Source of the DNA: Aureimonas endophytica
GTDB lineage: Bacteria > Pseudomonadota > Alphaproteobacteria > Rhizobiales > Rhizobiaceae
Length of the DNA stretch: 64,000 bases
Reading direction: 5' to 3'
Assembly: GCF_014642635.1 (NCBI RefSeq)
Contig: NZ_BMIQ01000009.1
Coordinates: 62,001 to 126,000, forward strand
Shown here: positions 32,921-42,196 of the stretch, piece after piece
How positions within the stretch are numbered: the stretch's first letter is position 1
Layout: each line of letters opens with the position of its first letter
Translations under genes and position numbers: made by a program
The notes under the pieces: model-generated
Told to the model about the DNA's origin: nothing
Databases searched by the model: none
The model's input: only the letters and a program-made list of their open reading frames with translations

Positions 32921-34633
32921 ATGCCCGCCAGGATTGCCCGCTCCGCCTATGCCGCGATGTTCGGACCGACGACGGGCGACAGGGTCCGCCTCGCCGATAC
33001 CGAACTCTTCATCGAGGTGGAGCGCGACCTCACCACCTATGGCGAGGAGGTGAAGTTCGGCGGCGGCAAGGTGATTCGCGACGGCATGGGCCAGTCGCAG
33101 CTGTCGCGGGCCGAAGGGGCCGTCGACACAGTGATCACCAATGCGCTGATCCTCGACCATACGGGCATCTACAAGGCCGATGTCGGCCTGAAGGACGGGC
33201 GGATCGCCGCGATCGGCAAGGCCGGCAACCCGGATACGCAGCCGGGCGTCGACGTGATCGTCGGGCCCGGCACGGAGGCGATCGCCGGCGAGGGCAAGAT
33301 CCTCACCGCCGGCGGCTTCGACAGCCATATCCATTTCATCTGTCCGCAGCAGGTGGACGAGGCGCTGTTCTCCGGCGTCACCACCATGCTCGGCGGCGGC
33401 ACCGGGCCGGCCCATGGCACGCTCGCCACCACCTGCACGCCTGGGCCCTGGCATCTCGCCCGGATGATCCAGGCGGTGGACGCCCTGCCGATGAACATCG
33501 CCTTTTCCGGCAAGGGCAATGCCTCGCGGCCGGGCGCGCTGGAGGAGATGGTGAAGGCCGGCGCCGCCGCGCTGAAGCTGCACGAGGACTGGGGCACGAC
33601 GCCGGCCGCGATCGACTGCTGCCTCACCGTCGCCGACGCCTTCGACGTGCAGGTGATGATCCATACCGACACGCTGAACGAATCGGGCTTCGTCGAGAAC
33701 ACGGTCGAGGCCTTCAAGGGCCGCACCATTCACGCCTTCCACACGGAAGGGGCGGGCGGCGGCCATGCGCCGGACATCATCAAGGTCTGCGGGCTGCCGA
33801 ACGTCCTGCCTTCCTCGACCAACCCGACCCGGCCCTATACGCAGAACACGCTCGAGGAACATCTCGACATGCTGATGGTCTGCCACCATCTCGACGCGTC
33901 GATCCCCGAGGACATCGCCTTCGCCGAATCGCGCATCCGCCGGGAGACGATCGCGGCCGAGGACATCCTGCACGATCTCGGCGCCTTCTCGATCATCGCC
34001 TCCGACAGCCAGGCCATGGGCCGCGTCGGCGAGGTGGTGATCCGCACCTGGCAGACGGCCGATAAGATGAAGCGCCAGCGCGGCCGGCTGAAGGAGGAGA
34101 CGGGCGACAACGACAATTTCCGCGCCCGCCGCTATGTCGCGAAATACACGATCAATCCGGCCATCGCCCATGGCATGTCGAAGCAGATCGGCTCGATCGA
34201 GATCGGCAAGCGCGCCGATCTCGTGCTCTGGGACCCGGCCTTCTTCGGCGTGAAGCCGATGATGGTGCTGCTCGGTGGCATGATCGCGGCGGCGCCGATG
34301 GGCGATCCGAACGCCTCCATCCCGACGCCGCAGCCGGTGCATTACCGGCCGATGTTCGGCGCCTTCGGCAAGGCGATCGGCGCGACGGGCGCGACCTTCG
34401 TTTCCAAGGCGGCGCTCGGCGAGGACCTGCGCGGGCGGCTCGGCTGCGAGAAGACCTTCCTCGCCGTCGAGAACACGCGCGGCGGCATCTCCAAGGCTTC
34501 GATGATCCTGAACTCGGCGACGCCGAAGGTGGAGGTCGATCCCGAGACCTACGAGGTGAGGGCCGATGGCGAGCTTCTCACCTGCGAGCCCGCCACCGTC
34601 CTGCCGATGGCGCAGCGCTACTTCCTGTTCTAG
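32921..34633 (+). CDS. ureC: Urease subunit alpha
   Basis: The 570-residue catalytic subunit. Nickel and active-site residues are in place: SHIHFI (H136, H138), the lysine to be carbamylated in LKLHEDWG (K219) and H221, [14 protein letters not shown], and the flap His in VCHHLDAS. The start gives the family N-terminus [20 protein letters not shown]. It hydrolyses urea to ammonia and carbamate after nickel insertion by UreDEFG. A 113-bp gap before it, after the divergent secreted-protein gene, must hold its promoter if the operon is split. Confidence 0.98.
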   Translation: MPARIARSAYAAMFGPTTGDRVRLADTELFIEVERDLTTYGEEVKFGGGKVIRDGMGQSQLSRAEGAVDTVITNALILDHTGIYKADVGLKDGRIAAIGKAGNPDTQPGVDVIVGPGTEAIAGEGKILTAGGFDSHIHFICPQQVDEALFSGVTTMLGGGTGPAHGTLATTCTPGPWHLARMIQAVDALPMNIAFSGKGNASRPGALEEMVKAGAAALKLHEDWGTTPAAIDCCLTVADAFDVQVMIHTDTLNESGFVENTVEAFKGRTIHAFHTEGAGGGHAPDIIKVCGLPNVLPSSTNPTRPYTQNTLEEHLDMLMVCHHLDASIPEDIAFAESRIRRETIAAEDILHDLGAFSIIASDSQAMGRVGEVVIRTWQTADKMKRQRGRLKEETGDNDNFRARRYVAKYTINPAIAHGMSKQIGSIEIGKRADLVLWDPAFFGVKPMMVLLGGMIAAAPMGDPNASIPTPQPVHYRPMFGAFGKAIGATGATFVSKAALGEDLRGRLGCEKTFLAVENTRGGISKASMILNSATPKVEVDPETYEVRADGELLTCEPATVLPMAQRYFLF

Positions 34634-34642
34634 GATTTCGGC

Positions 34643-35098
34643 ATGGCCGAGCCCCTGAAGAAGCCGACGCTCTACGACACCGACTTCCACGCCTGGACGC
34701 TGGACCAGGCGGCGAAGCTGCGGGCGCGCGCCCATAACGGCATCGACTGGGACCACGCCGCCGAGGAGATCGAAAGCTTGGGCCATTCCGAGGAAAGCGA
34801 ACTCGAAAGCCGCCTCAGCGTCCTCGTCATCCACCTTCTCAAATGGCGGTTCCAGCCCGACGAGCGGTCCGGCAGCTGGAAGGGCACGATCATCGAGCAG
34901 CGCTATCGGATCGGCCGCCGCATGCGACGCAGTCCGAGCCTTAAATCCTATCCGCGAGCGATCCTGGCGGAGGAATATGCCTATGCCCGGCAGAAGGCCG
35001 CCCTCGAAACCGGCCTTGCCGAAAGCGCCTTTCCGCCCGCCTGTCCCTTCGCGATCGAGGAGATCCTCGATCCGGATTTCTACCCGGAGGCCGGCTGA
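34643..35098 (+). CDS. DUF29 family protein, first tandem copy
   Basis: A 151-residue DUF29 protein. The family core is YDTDFHAWTLDQAAKLRARA, then DWDHAAEEIESLGHSEESEL, a helix with LLKWRFQPDERSGSW and the acidic ending DPDFYPEAG. DUF29 proteins are common in alphaproteobacteria and cyanobacteria and have no known function. It starts 9 bp after ureC and is followed, one base after its stop codon, by a second copy. The first 140 bp are almost the same as in that copy; the remainder is much more divergent. Confidence 0.85.
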   Translation: MAEPLKKPTLYDTDFHAWTLDQAAKLRARAHNGIDWDHAAEEIESLGHSEESELESRLSVLVIHLLKWRFQPDERSGSWKGTIIEQRYRIGRRMRRSPSLKSYPRAILAEEYAYARQKAALETGLAESAFPPACPFAIEEILDPDFYPEAG

Positions 35099-35239
35099 CA
35101 TGGCCGAGCCCCTGAAGAAGCCGACGCTCTACGACACCGACTTCCACGCCTGGACGCTGGACCAGGCGGCGAAGCTGCGGGCGCGCGCCCATAACGGCAT
35201 CGACTGGGACCATGCCGCCGAGGAGATCGAGAGCTTGGG
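34643..35239 (+). repeat. Direct repeat: 5' ends of tandem DUF29 genes
   Basis: The first 140 bp of the two DUF29 genes (34643-34782 and 35100-35239) differ at only two third-codon positions, and the first 113 bp are identical. Beyond that the genes diverge sharply. This points to gene conversion or selection limited to the N-terminal region. The repeat spacing is 457 bp. Confidence 0.9.
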
Positions 35240-35555
35240 CAGAAGCCAGCGGAACGAGATCCGCAGCCGCATCCTCGTCGTTCTGATCCACCTTCTCAAA
35301 TGGCGGTACCAGCCCGACCAGCGATCGAGCGGCTGGAAGGGGACGCTGCTCGAACAGCGCTCGCGGATCGCGGACGAGATCGAGGACAGCCCGAGCCTGC
35401 GCGATTTTCCCGCGACGGTTCTGGAACGCGAATATCGTCCGGCCCGGCTGAAGGCGGCGGGCGAGACCGGCCTGCCCGAAAGCGCCTTTCCATCCGCCTG
35501 TCCCTTCACGATCGAGCAAGTCCTCGATCCGGATTTCTACCCGGAGGCATCATGA
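35100..35555 (+). CDS. DUF29 family protein, second tandem copy
   Basis: A 151-residue paralogue of the gene directly upstream, with the same N-terminal 45 residues, then ESLGRSQRNEIRSRILVVLI and ending DPDFYPEAS. The middle (residues about 50-110) differs from the first copy at many positions, while the DPDFYPEA ending is kept, so both copies look functional. Its stop overlaps the ureE start (ATGA), which couples its translation to urease maturation genes. No function is known. Confidence 0.85.
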   Translation: MAEPLKKPTLYDTDFHAWTLDQAAKLRARAHNGIDWDHAAEEIESLGRSQRNEIRSRILVVLIHLLKWRYQPDQRSSGWKGTLLEQRSRIADEIEDSPSLRDFPATVLEREYRPARLKAAGETGLPESAFPSACPFTIEQVLDPDFYPEAS

Positions 35556-36031
35556 TCCGCGCCGAGACCGTCTGCGACAAGGGCGAGGCCTTCGAGGCGG
35601 CCGATACGATAACGCTCGACGAACAGCAGCGACATCGCCGCCGCATGGCGATGGTGTCCGACGGCGGCATCGCCTTCCTGCTCGATCTCGCCGAGACGCG
35701 ACTCTTGCGCGAGGGCGACGGCATCCGGCTGGACGACGGGCGGATCGTGAAGGTCGTCGCCAAGAGCGAGCCGCTCTACGCGGTGCGCGGCCAGAACGCC
35801 GCCCATCTCCTCAGCCTCGCCTGGCATCTCGGCAATCGCCATCAGGCGGCGCAGATCTTCGGCGATCACATCCTGATCCGGCGCGAGCCGGTCCTGCGCG
35901 AGATGCTGCTCGGGCTCCATGCCGTGGTCGAGGATGTCGACGCGCCCTTCGATCCGGAAGGCGGCGCCTATGCGCATCACCATCACCAGCATGGCGACGA
36001 GGCGCGGCCGCTGACCGCCGCGCATGACTGA
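35552..36031 (+). CDS. ureE: Urease accessory protein UreE
   Basis: A 159-residue nickel chaperone. The N-terminal peptide-binding domain runs to about residue 70 (LDEQQRHRRRMAMVSDGGIA), then the metal-binding domain with AWHLGNRHQAAQIF containing the conserved His. The C-terminus is His-rich (AHHHHQHGDE) and should bind extra nickel. It hands nickel to UreG. The start overlaps DUF29 copy 2 by 4 bp and the end overlaps ureF by 8 bp. Confidence 0.95.
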   Translation: MIRAETVCDKGEAFEAADTITLDEQQRHRRRMAMVSDGGIAFLLDLAETRLLREGDGIRLDDGRIVKVVAKSEPLYAVRGQNAAHLLSLAWHLGNRHQAAQIFGDHILIRREPVLREMLLGLHAVVEDVDAPFDPEGGAYAHHHHQHGDEARPLTAAHD

Positions 36032-36689
36032 GCCGGCACCGGCCGCCGCCGACCCGCGGGCGCTCGTCCGCCTCGCGACCTGGCTGTCGCCCGCCTTTCC
36101 CGTCGGCGGCTTCGCCTATTCCCACGGGCTGGAAGCCGCCTTCGAGGGCGGCCTCGCGCGGGGCGCCACGGCCGTGCGCGACTGGATCGCCACGCTCCTG
36201 GAATCGGGCAGCGGCTGGAACGATCTGGTGCTCTTCGCCGAGGCCTTCCGAGCGGGCGAGGCGGCCGACCGGCTGGCGGCCGTGACCGAACTCGCCGAAG
36301 CGCTCGCCGGCTCGGCCGAGCGCCGGCTGGAGACGCTGGCCTTGGGCGAGGCCTTCGCCAAGGCCGTGGGTCCATGGGAAACGGTGCCGTCCGCGCCCTA
36401 TCCCGTCGCGGTCGGCCTCGCGGCGCGGCGCAGCGGCCTGCCGCTGGAGGCGGCGCTCGCCGCCTATGCCCAGGGCTTCGCCGCCAATCTCCTCGGCGCC
36501 GCGACGCGCCTCGCGCCGCTCGGCCAGAGCGAGGCGATGCGGGCCGCGCGCGAGCTGGAGCCGGCGATCCTCGCCGCCGCCGGTCGCGCCGCCCGGTCGA
36601 CGCCCGACGATCTCGGCTCCGCCGCGATCCTGTCCGACATCGCCGCGATGCGGCACGAAACGCTCCGAACGAGGCTCTTCCGCTCATGA
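36024..36689 (+). CDS. ureF: Urease accessory protein UreF
   Basis: A 221-residue all-helical UreF with the family pattern [23 protein letters not shown] near the N-terminus (residues about 20-42), and [11 protein letters not shown] and [20 protein letters not shown] at the end. It bridges UreD-urease and the GTPase UreG and gates nickel delivery. It overlaps ureE by 8 bp and ureG by 4 bp. Confidence 0.95.
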   Translation: MTEPAPAAADPRALVRLATWLSPAFPVGGFAYSHGLEAAFEGGLARGATAVRDWIATLLESGSGWNDLVLFAEAFRAGEAADRLAAVTELAEALAGSAERRLETLALGEAFAKAVGPWETVPSAPYPVAVGLAARRSGLPLEAALAAYAQGFAANLLGAATRLAPLGQSEAMRAARELEPAILAAAGRAARSTPDDLGSAAILSDIAAMRHETLRTRLFRS

Positions 36690-37318
36690 CATCGAAGAAC
36701 GGTCCCCTGCGCGTCGGCATCGGCGGCCCCGTGGGCTCCGGCAAGACGACGCTGGTCGAGATGCTGTGCAAGGCGGCGCGCGACACCTGGTCGATCGGCG
36801 TCGTCACCAACGACATCTATACGATCGAGGATGCCGAGGCGCTGACGCGCCGGCAGGCGCTGGCTGCCGACCGCATCATCGGCGTCGAGACCGGCGGCTG
36901 TCCGCATACGGCGATCCGCGAGGATGCCTCGATCAATCTCGCGGCCATCGCCAAGCTGCGCGAGCGCCATGCCGATCTCGATCTCGTACTGGTCGAATCC
37001 GGCGGCGACAATCTCGCCGCGACCTTCTCGCCCGATCTCGTCGATCTCTCGATCTATGTCATCTCGGTCTGCCAGGGCGACGACATTCCGAGGAAGGGCG
37101 GGCCGGCGATCACGCGCTCGGACCTCCTCGTCGTCAACAAGACCGATCTCGCGCCCCATGTCGGAGCCGATCTCCAGCGCATGGAGGCGGATGCGGCGCG
37201 CGGGCGCGGCACGCTGCCGAGCGTCTTCACCGACCTGTCGCGCGGTCGCGGCCTCGGCGACATCCTGGCCTTTTTGAGCCAGACCGGCGGCCTGCCCGCC
37301 ATTGCCGTCGCGGCATGA
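36686..37318 (+). CDS. ureG: Urease accessory protein UreG (GTPase)
   Basis: A 210-residue SIMIBI GTPase. Walker A is [15 protein letters not shown], the metal-binding CPH motif is in [17 protein letters not shown], and NKTD is the guanine-specificity motif ([14 protein letters not shown]). It supplies energy for nickel insertion into urease. It is coupled by 4-bp overlaps to ureF and to the downstream deaminase gene. Confidence 0.97.
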   Translation: MTSKNGPLRVGIGGPVGSGKTTLVEMLCKAARDTWSIGVVTNDIYTIEDAEALTRRQALAADRIIGVETGGCPHTAIREDASINLAAIAKLRERHADLDLVLVESGGDNLAATFSPDLVDLSIYVISVCQGDDIPRKGGPAITRSDLLVVNKTDLAPHVGADLQRMEADAARGRGTLPSVFTDLSRGRGLGDILAFLSQTGGLPAIAVAA

Positions 37319-38652
37319 GCCGGCTCTTTCTCAAGGAGCCGCTCGCCCTCCTCGGCGAGGGCGGGGAGGGCGGCCTCGTCGTCGAGAACGGGGTCATCGC
37401 CGAACTGGTGCCGGCCGGCGGCGCGCCCATGGCGCCGGTGGACGAGACCTTCGACGCCTCCCGTCATGTCGTGCTGCCCGGCCTCGTCAACACGCATCAC
37501 CATTTCTACCAGACGCTGACGCGCGCCCATCCGCAGGCGATCGACAAGGAGCTCTTTCCCTGGCTGAAGAGCCTCTACCCGATCTGGGCGCGGCTCGACC
37601 CGGACAGCTTCCGCCTGTCGGTGCGCCTCGCCCTGACCGAACTCCTCCTGTCCGGCTGCACCACGGCGGCGGATCATCACTATCTCTTTCCGCGCGGGCT
37701 GGAGAGCGCGCTCGACATCGAGGCGGAGGAGGCGGGGGCACTCGGCATCCGCGCCACGCTGACGCGCGGCTCGATGAACCTGTCCGTGAAGGATGGCGGC
37801 CTGCCGCCCGATTCCGTGGTGCAGGACGAGGACGAGATCCTCGCCGATTGCGAGCGGGTGATCGCCCGCTGGCATGATCCTTCCGAAGGCGCGATGATCC
37901 GCGTCGCGCTCGCCCCCTGTTCGCCCTTCTCGGCGACGAAGGGCCTGATGGCGAAGAGCGCGGCGCTCGCGGCGCGCCACGATTGCCGCCTCCATACGCA
38001 TCTCGGCGAGACCGAGGACGAGAACCGCTTCTGCGAGGCGACCTTCCGCTGCCGGCCGGTGGACTATCTGGAAGAGGTCGGCTGGCTCGGCGATCGCACC
38101 TGGCTCGCCCATGGCATCCATTTCACGGCGGAGGAATGCGCGCGGCTCGGCCGGCACCGGGTCGGCATCTGCCATTGCCCGACCTCCAACGCGGTGCTCG
38201 CCTCCGGCTTCTGCCCGGTCGACGCCCTCCAGGCGGCGGGCAGCCCCGTCGGGCTCGGCGTCGACGGCTCGGCCTCGAACGACGCCTCCAATCTGATGGA
38301 AGCGGCGCGGCACGCGCTGATGCTCGGCCGGCTGCGCACCGGCTCGGCCGGCGCCGTGACGGAGCGGGACGTGCTGCGGCTCGCGACCGAAGGCTCCGCC
38401 GCCTGCCTGGGGCGCGACGATCTCGGCCGCATCGCGCCGGGCCTCCAGGCCGATCTCGCGCTCTTCACCCTGGACGAGCTGCGCTTTTCCGGCGCGCATG
38501 ATCCGATCGCGGCGCTCGTGCTGTGCGGGGCGACGCGCGCCGACCGCGTGATGGTGAAGGGCAGGTGGCGCGTGATCGACGGCCAGCCTGTCGGGATCGA
38601 CCTCGCCCGGCTGCGCGCCGAACATGGCGCGGCGGCGCGGCGCTTCGCCTGA
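37315..38652 (+). CDS. 8-oxoguanine deaminase (amidohydrolase)
   Basis: A 445-residue member of the TrzF/AtzA-like amidohydrolase branch. Zinc ligands are in [26 protein letters not shown] and GVDGSASND; the family motif [15 protein letters not shown] and [13 protein letters not shown] match 8-oxoguanine deaminase, which gives urate and ammonia from the oxidised base. It is translationally coupled to ureG by a 4-bp overlap. Together with the nearby guanine deaminase and xanthine dehydrogenase it supplies urate to the downstream pathway. Hydroxyatrazine-type hydrolases share the fold, so the exact substrate is by family resemblance. Confidence 0.85.
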   Translation: MSRLFLKEPLALLGEGGEGGLVVENGVIAELVPAGGAPMAPVDETFDASRHVVLPGLVNTHHHFYQTLTRAHPQAIDKELFPWLKSLYPIWARLDPDSFRLSVRLALTELLLSGCTTAADHHYLFPRGLESALDIEAEEAGALGIRATLTRGSMNLSVKDGGLPPDSVVQDEDEILADCERVIARWHDPSEGAMIRVALAPCSPFSATKGLMAKSAALAARHDCRLHTHLGETEDENRFCEATFRCRPVDYLEEVGWLGDRTWLAHGIHFTAEECARLGRHRVGICHCPTSNAVLASGFCPVDALQAAGSPVGLGVDGSASNDASNLMEAARHALMLGRLRTGSAGAVTERDVLRLATEGSAACLGRDDLGRIAPGLQADLALFTLDELRFSGAHDPIAALVLCGATRADRVMVKGRWRVIDGQPVGIDLARLRAEHGAAARRFA

Positions 38653-38660
38653 ACGGGCAT

Positions 38661-39146
38661 TCAGCGGTTGCGGCCACCGCCACCGCCCCCTCCGCCGCCG
38701 CCACGACCCCCGCCACGACCCCCGCCACCGCCACCGCCACCGCGACCCCGGCCTTGCGAGGAACGGCCGGTCTCGGTGTTGCCGGCGGCCGTGAAGGGCG
38801 CCTCGACCACGTGGTTGGCGACATAGGGGGCGATCCGCGCGCCCTGGAGCTCGACGCCCGTCGAATCCTGCTTCTCGCAATCGTAGTGGCGCGAGCCGCC
38901 GCCGCGCACCAGCGTGCCCTTGCCGCCCTTCAGATGCACGAAGATCATGTCATGGCCGACGAGGCGGAAGGCCTTCTTGCCGAGACGCTGGCGCCGCATC
39001 TCGAACAGCGCGCCGTCGATCTCGATCAGATCCTTGTCGAGGAAGAGCCGTATATGCGGGTGCCCGCCGCAATCCTCGAAGGCCAGCGCCGGGCCGAGCC
39101 ACGGTCCGCAGAGAAGGACGAGGGCGAGGGCGACGAGCAGGCGCAT
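38661..39146 (-). CDS. Exported protein with Gly/Arg-rich tail
   Basis: A 161-residue protein with a signal peptide (MRLLVALALVLLCGPWLGPALA). The folded part (about 25-125) is unrecognised: FEDCGGHPHIRLFLDKDLIE, RLVGHDMIFVHLKGG, RHYDCEKQD; two Cys may form a disulfide. The last 30 residues are almost only Gly and Arg (GRGGGGGGGGRGGG and so on), encoded by a repetitive GCC/ACC stretch at about 38667-38750. The tail resembles adhesive or nucleic-acid-binding Gly-rich tails. It is convergent with the deaminase gene, 8 bp apart. Confidence 0.65.
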   Translation of the reverse strand: MRLLVALALVLLCGPWLGPALAFEDCGGHPHIRLFLDKDLIEIDGALFEMRRQRLGKKAFRLVGHDMIFVHLKGGKGTLVRGGGSRHYDCEKQDSTGVELQGARIAPYVANHVVEAPFTAAGNTETGRSSQGRGRGGGGGGGGRGGGRGGGGGGGGGGRNR

Positions 39147-39269
39147 GAGGGGCGATCCGGCGGCAGGAACGGCGCAGCCGTCAAAATGTCGCAGCCGCTT
39201 CCGCCCGTGTCCAGCCGCCGGCCCCTCGCTCTTTCGAGCGAGACCGTCATGCGGGCGGGCCGCCGGTTC

Positions 39270-39569
39270 TCAGTCCTGCTGGTCCAGCCAGTCGGCCAAT
39301 CGGTCCGCTCCGCCGCCGACCGGATCGAAGCGGATTCCGACCCGCTCCTGGTTCTGCCAGGCGATCTCGCCGCGCCGGATGTCGCCGCTGTCGCGGGCGA
39401 GCGCGAAGGCGACGGGACCGATGATCGTTTCCGGCTGCGGCAGCACGAGTTCGGCGCCCGCTTCGGACAGGTTGCGGACGCGCACGCGGCGCGCCGGATG
39501 CTTCAGATCATCCGCCAGGGCGCCTTCCAGACAGACCCGTTGCCTGCGCCGCTCTCGCCGATCCCGCAT
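39270..39569 (-). CDS. PilZ-domain protein
   Basis: A 99-residue single-domain protein with the c-di-GMP-binding motifs of PilZ: RRRQR near residue 8 and NLSEAGAEL (the D/NxSxxG motif) at about 33, followed by the barrel strands ending IAWQNQERVGIRFD. It should bind c-di-GMP and pass the signal on, for example to motility or exopolysaccharide. No neighbour suggests the target. An AT-rich stretch at about 39640-39670 may be its promoter. Confidence 0.8.
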   Translation of the reverse strand: MRDRRERRRQRVCLEGALADDLKHPARRVRVRNLSEAGAELVLPQPETIIGPVAFALARDSGDIRRGEIAWQNQERVGIRFDPVGGGADRLADWLDQQD

Positions 39570-39676
39570 GTCGGACGGTCTCCCCGATCTTCTGGCGGCA
39601 ACCTATGGTCCGGGCGCAGGAAGGGCAACTTTCGATTGCTTCGCGTGGTGAATCAATCGTTAATCGCGCGCCGGGC

Positions 39677-40180
39677 TCATCCGTCGAGACCGGCGATGGT
39701 GAAGGGCGCCGGGTAATCGGCCTCCTCCAGGTTGCGCCCGCCGCCCTCGCGGTCGACCACCAGGAAGTCGCAGACTGCCTCCAGGGCCAGCAGCGGATGA
39801 TGCCAGGTGTCGCGGTCGTAGCTGACGCCGCGCCGGCCGTCGCAGAGAAAGGCGAGGGGAGCGCCCGGCCGGCCGTTCTCGTCCGGCGCGACGACCGCCA
39901 GATAGGGACGCTCGTGCAACGGCACGAAGGCCTGCGAGCCGAGCGGATGGCGCTCCATCATCGCGATGCGGATCGGCAGGGCGAAGGGCTTGCCGCGAAA
40001 GATCGAGATCACCGGGCTGCCGCCCTCGGCCGCCACGTCGACCGTCGCGGCGGCGTGGAAGCGCGTCGTCGTGCCGCCGTTGATCAGTCGGATCTCGCGC
40101 GCGGCATCGGCCTCGATCACCTGGCCGAAAGGCTCGAAGGCTTCGATCGTCAGGGGGCGGACGGCAAGGAAGCGGGTCAT
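39677..40180 (-). CDS. allA: Ureidoglycolate lyase
   Basis: A 167-residue enzyme splitting ureidoglycolate to glyoxylate and urea, the last purine step before urease. The cupin-like family motifs are visible: EAFEPFGQVIEAD, FRGKPFALPIRIAMMERHPLGSQAFVPL, ERPYLAVVAP and GVSYDRDTWHHPLLAL. Three in-frame ATGs lie at 40192, 40186 and 40180; the last fits the family N-terminus (MTRFLAVRPLTIEAF) and a GGAC 7 bases upstream. It follows the PuuE-UraD fusion gene by 61 bp on the same strand. Confidence 0.92.
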   Translation of the reverse strand: MTRFLAVRPLTIEAFEPFGQVIEADAAREIRLINGGTTTRFHAAATVDVAAEGGSPVISIFRGKPFALPIRIAMMERHPLGSQAFVPLHERPYLAVVAPDENGRPGAPLAFLCDGRRGVSYDRDTWHHPLLALEAVCDFLVVDREGGGRNLEEADYPAPFTIAGLDG

Positions 40181-40241
40181 GGTCATGTCCATCGGATGGG
40201 CGGGGCGCCGGCGCCCCGATCCGACGCTCGGGTAGCCGCCC

Positions 40242-41720
40242 TCATTCGCCGAACAGCGCCTGGAGGCGGAGCCGCGCGATGGTCTCCACCTCGCGCGCCG
40301 CCGTGGCGAGCTCGGTTTCGTGGTCGTGGTCGAGGCGCGTCTCGAAGGCGGCGAGGATGTCGTTCTTCGTCCGGCCGCGCACGGCGATGATGAAGGGAAA
40401 GCCGAAGCGCTCCGTATAGCGGCGGTTGAGATCGGTGAAGCGGGCGAGTTCCGCCTCCGTCAGGGCATCGAGCCCGGCCGAGGCCTGTTCGGCCTTCGAA
40501 TCCGCCGTCAGCTCGCCGGCAAGCGCCAGACGCCCGGCGAGATCGGGATGGGCCTTCAGGACGGCGAGCCGCTCCTGCGCGCTGGCGCGGCGGAAGGCGG
40601 CGGCCATCGCGCCGGCAAGGCCGAGGGCGCCGTCATGCGCGTCGTGGAGACCGGCGTCGAAGGCGCGCTCGGCGACGAAGGGCGAATGTTCGAAGATGCC
40701 GCCGAAGGTGGCGACGAACTCCGCCCGGTCCATGCGCGAGGGGCGCAGCCGCGTCGCCGGATAGGGAAAGCGCTCCCGCCAGTGCCGGGCGATGTCGACG
40801 CGCCGCGCCACCCAGACATCGGGCTTCGACTGGACGTAGTCGAGGAAGCGGGCGAGGGCCTGGGCGCGCCCCGGCCGGCCGACGAGCCGGCAATGGAGGC
40901 CGATATTCAGCATCTTCGCCTGGCCCTTCCCGCCTTCCTCGTAGAGGCAGTCGAAGGCGTCCTTCAGATAGGCGTAGAAATGGTCGCCCGTGTTGAAGCC
41001 CTGGGGCGTGGCGAAGCGCATGTCGTTGGAATCGAGCGTATAGGGCAGGATCAGGAGCGGCCCGTGCGCCGTGTCCTGCCAATAGGGTAGGTCGTCGGCA
41101 TAGGCGTCGGAGGAATAGAGAAAGCCGCCTTCCTCGGCCACGAGATCGATGGAATGGAGGCCCGAGCGGCCGGTATACCAGCCGAGCGGACGCGAGCCGG
41201 TCAGCGCCGTGTGGATCTCGATCGCGCGCGCCATGTGCTCGCGCTCGGCCTCCTTCGAATAGTCGCGATAGTCGATCCATTTGAGGCCGTGCGAGGCGAT
41301 CTCCCAATCGGCCTCCAGCATGGCCGCGACCGCCTCGGGATGCTTCTCCATGGCGGTGGCGACGGCATAGACCGTCACCGGCAGGTTCCGTTCGGTGAAC
41401 ATGCGCCAGAGCCGCCAGAAGCCGGCCCGCGCGCCATATTCGTAGATCGATTCCATGTTCATGTGGCGGAGGCCCGGCCAGGGCTGCGCCCCGACGATCT
41501 CCGACAGGAAGGCCTCCGAGGCCGCGTCGCCATGGAGGATCGAGTTCTCGCCGCCCTCCTCGTAATTGATCACGAACTGGACGCAGATCCTCGCCGGGCC
41601 GGCGCCGCCGGGATTGGGCCATTGCGGATCGGGCGCGTGGCGGCCGTAGCCGCGCATGTCGCGGGGATAGCGTCCGGTCTCGGTCACGGTGGCGGGTCTC
41701 CGATCCTCATGTCTGGCCAT
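40242..41720 (-). CDS. Bifunctional allantoinase (PuuE) / OHCU decarboxylase (UraD)
   Basis: A 492-residue fusion. Residues about 15-320 are PuuE, the metal-free allantoinase of the polysaccharide-deacetylase fold: RYPRDMRGYGRHAPDPQWP, VINYEEGGENSILHGD, IASHGLKWIDYRDYS. Residues about 328-492 are UraD: FEHSPFVAERAF, the catalytic-His motif LKAHPDLAGRLA, and ERFGFPFIIAVRGRTKNDI. UraD makes S-allantoin from OHCU and PuuE opens it to allantoate, so two consecutive steps lie in one chain. The ATG at 41720 has an AGG upstream; the open frame extends to 41792 but crosses the intergenic palindrome. Divergent from the HIU hydrolase-xdh operon. Confidence 0.95.
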   Translation of the reverse strand: MARHEDRRPATVTETGRYPRDMRGYGRHAPDPQWPNPGGAGPARICVQFVINYEEGGENSILHGDAASEAFLSEIVGAQPWPGLRHMNMESIYEYGARAGFWRLWRMFTERNLPVTVYAVATAMEKHPEAVAAMLEADWEIASHGLKWIDYRDYSKEAEREHMARAIEIHTALTGSRPLGWYTGRSGLHSIDLVAEEGGFLYSSDAYADDLPYWQDTAHGPLLILPYTLDSNDMRFATPQGFNTGDHFYAYLKDAFDCLYEEGGKGQAKMLNIGLHCRLVGRPGRAQALARFLDYVQSKPDVWVARRVDIARHWRERFPYPATRLRPSRMDRAEFVATFGGIFEHSPFVAERAFDAGLHDAHDGALGLAGAMAAAFRRASAQERLAVLKAHPDLAGRLALAGELTADSKAEQASAGLDALTEAELARFTDLNRRYTERFGFPFIIAVRGRTKNDILAAFETRLDHDHETELATAAREVETIARLRLQALFGE

Positions 41721-41793
41721 CGACCTGCTTACGACCTCGCGGGCGGGTTTTGAAGCTTTCCGCTTTACCTCCCTCCGAAGTCCGGTGCACAAT

Positions 41794-41813
41794 CCTTGAC
41801 CGGTTGGTCAAGG
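41794..41813. promoter_or_regulatory. Palindromic operator, RutR-like
   Basis: A perfect 20-bp palindrome with arms CCTTGACC and GGTCAAGG around GGTT. The core TTGACCGGTTGGTCAA follows the E. coli RutR consensus TTGACCAnnTGGTCAA, with one departure (A to G at the seventh base). It lies between the divergent allantoinase and HIU-hydrolase genes, 13 bp before the latter's start codon, so a TetR-family regulator sensing a pyrimidine or purine metabolite may control this locus. The regulator is not in the window. Confidence 0.68.
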
Positions 41814-41826
41814 AAGACGGAAACGG

Positions 41827-42192
41827 ATGACCGAGAACACGGCCGGGAGGCTGACGACCCATGTGCTCGACACGGCCCTCGGACGGCCGGCGGCCGGCTT
41901 GTCCCTTTCGCTGTACCGGTTCGACGACGGGCGAAGACTGGACATCCTGTCGACCGTGACGAATGCGGACGGGCGCTGCGACGCGCCGCTCCTCGGCGGC
42001 GAGGCCTTCCGCGCCGGGCGCTACGAACTGGTCTTCGCGGCCGGCGACTATCTGCGGCGGACGCAGCCGGGCCTCGCCGAGCCATTGTTCCTGGACGAGG
42101 TGGTGATCCGCTTCGGCATGGCGGAGGCGGCCCATTACCATGTGCCGCTGCTGCTCTCGCCCTTCGGCTATTCGACCTATCGCGGGAGCTGA
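41827..42192 (+). CDS. uraH: 5-hydroxyisourate hydrolase
   Basis: A 121-residue transthyretin-like protein that hydrolyses 5-hydroxyisourate to OHCU. The diagnostic features are [17 protein letters not shown] at the N-terminus (catalytic His), the catalytic Arg in [28 protein letters not shown] and the terminal YRGS tetrapeptide. It acts between PuuD and UraD. It is the first gene of the plus-strand purine operon; the xdhA start follows 4 bp after its stop codon. The palindrome at 41794-41813 lies just upstream. Confidence 0.96.
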   Translation: MTENTAGRLTTHVLDTALGRPAAGLSLSLYRFDDGRRLDILSTVTNADGRCDAPLLGGEAFRAGRYELVFAAGDYLRRTQPGLAEPLFLDEVVIRFGMAEAAHYHVPLLLSPFGYSTYRGS

Positions 42193-42196
42193 AGCG

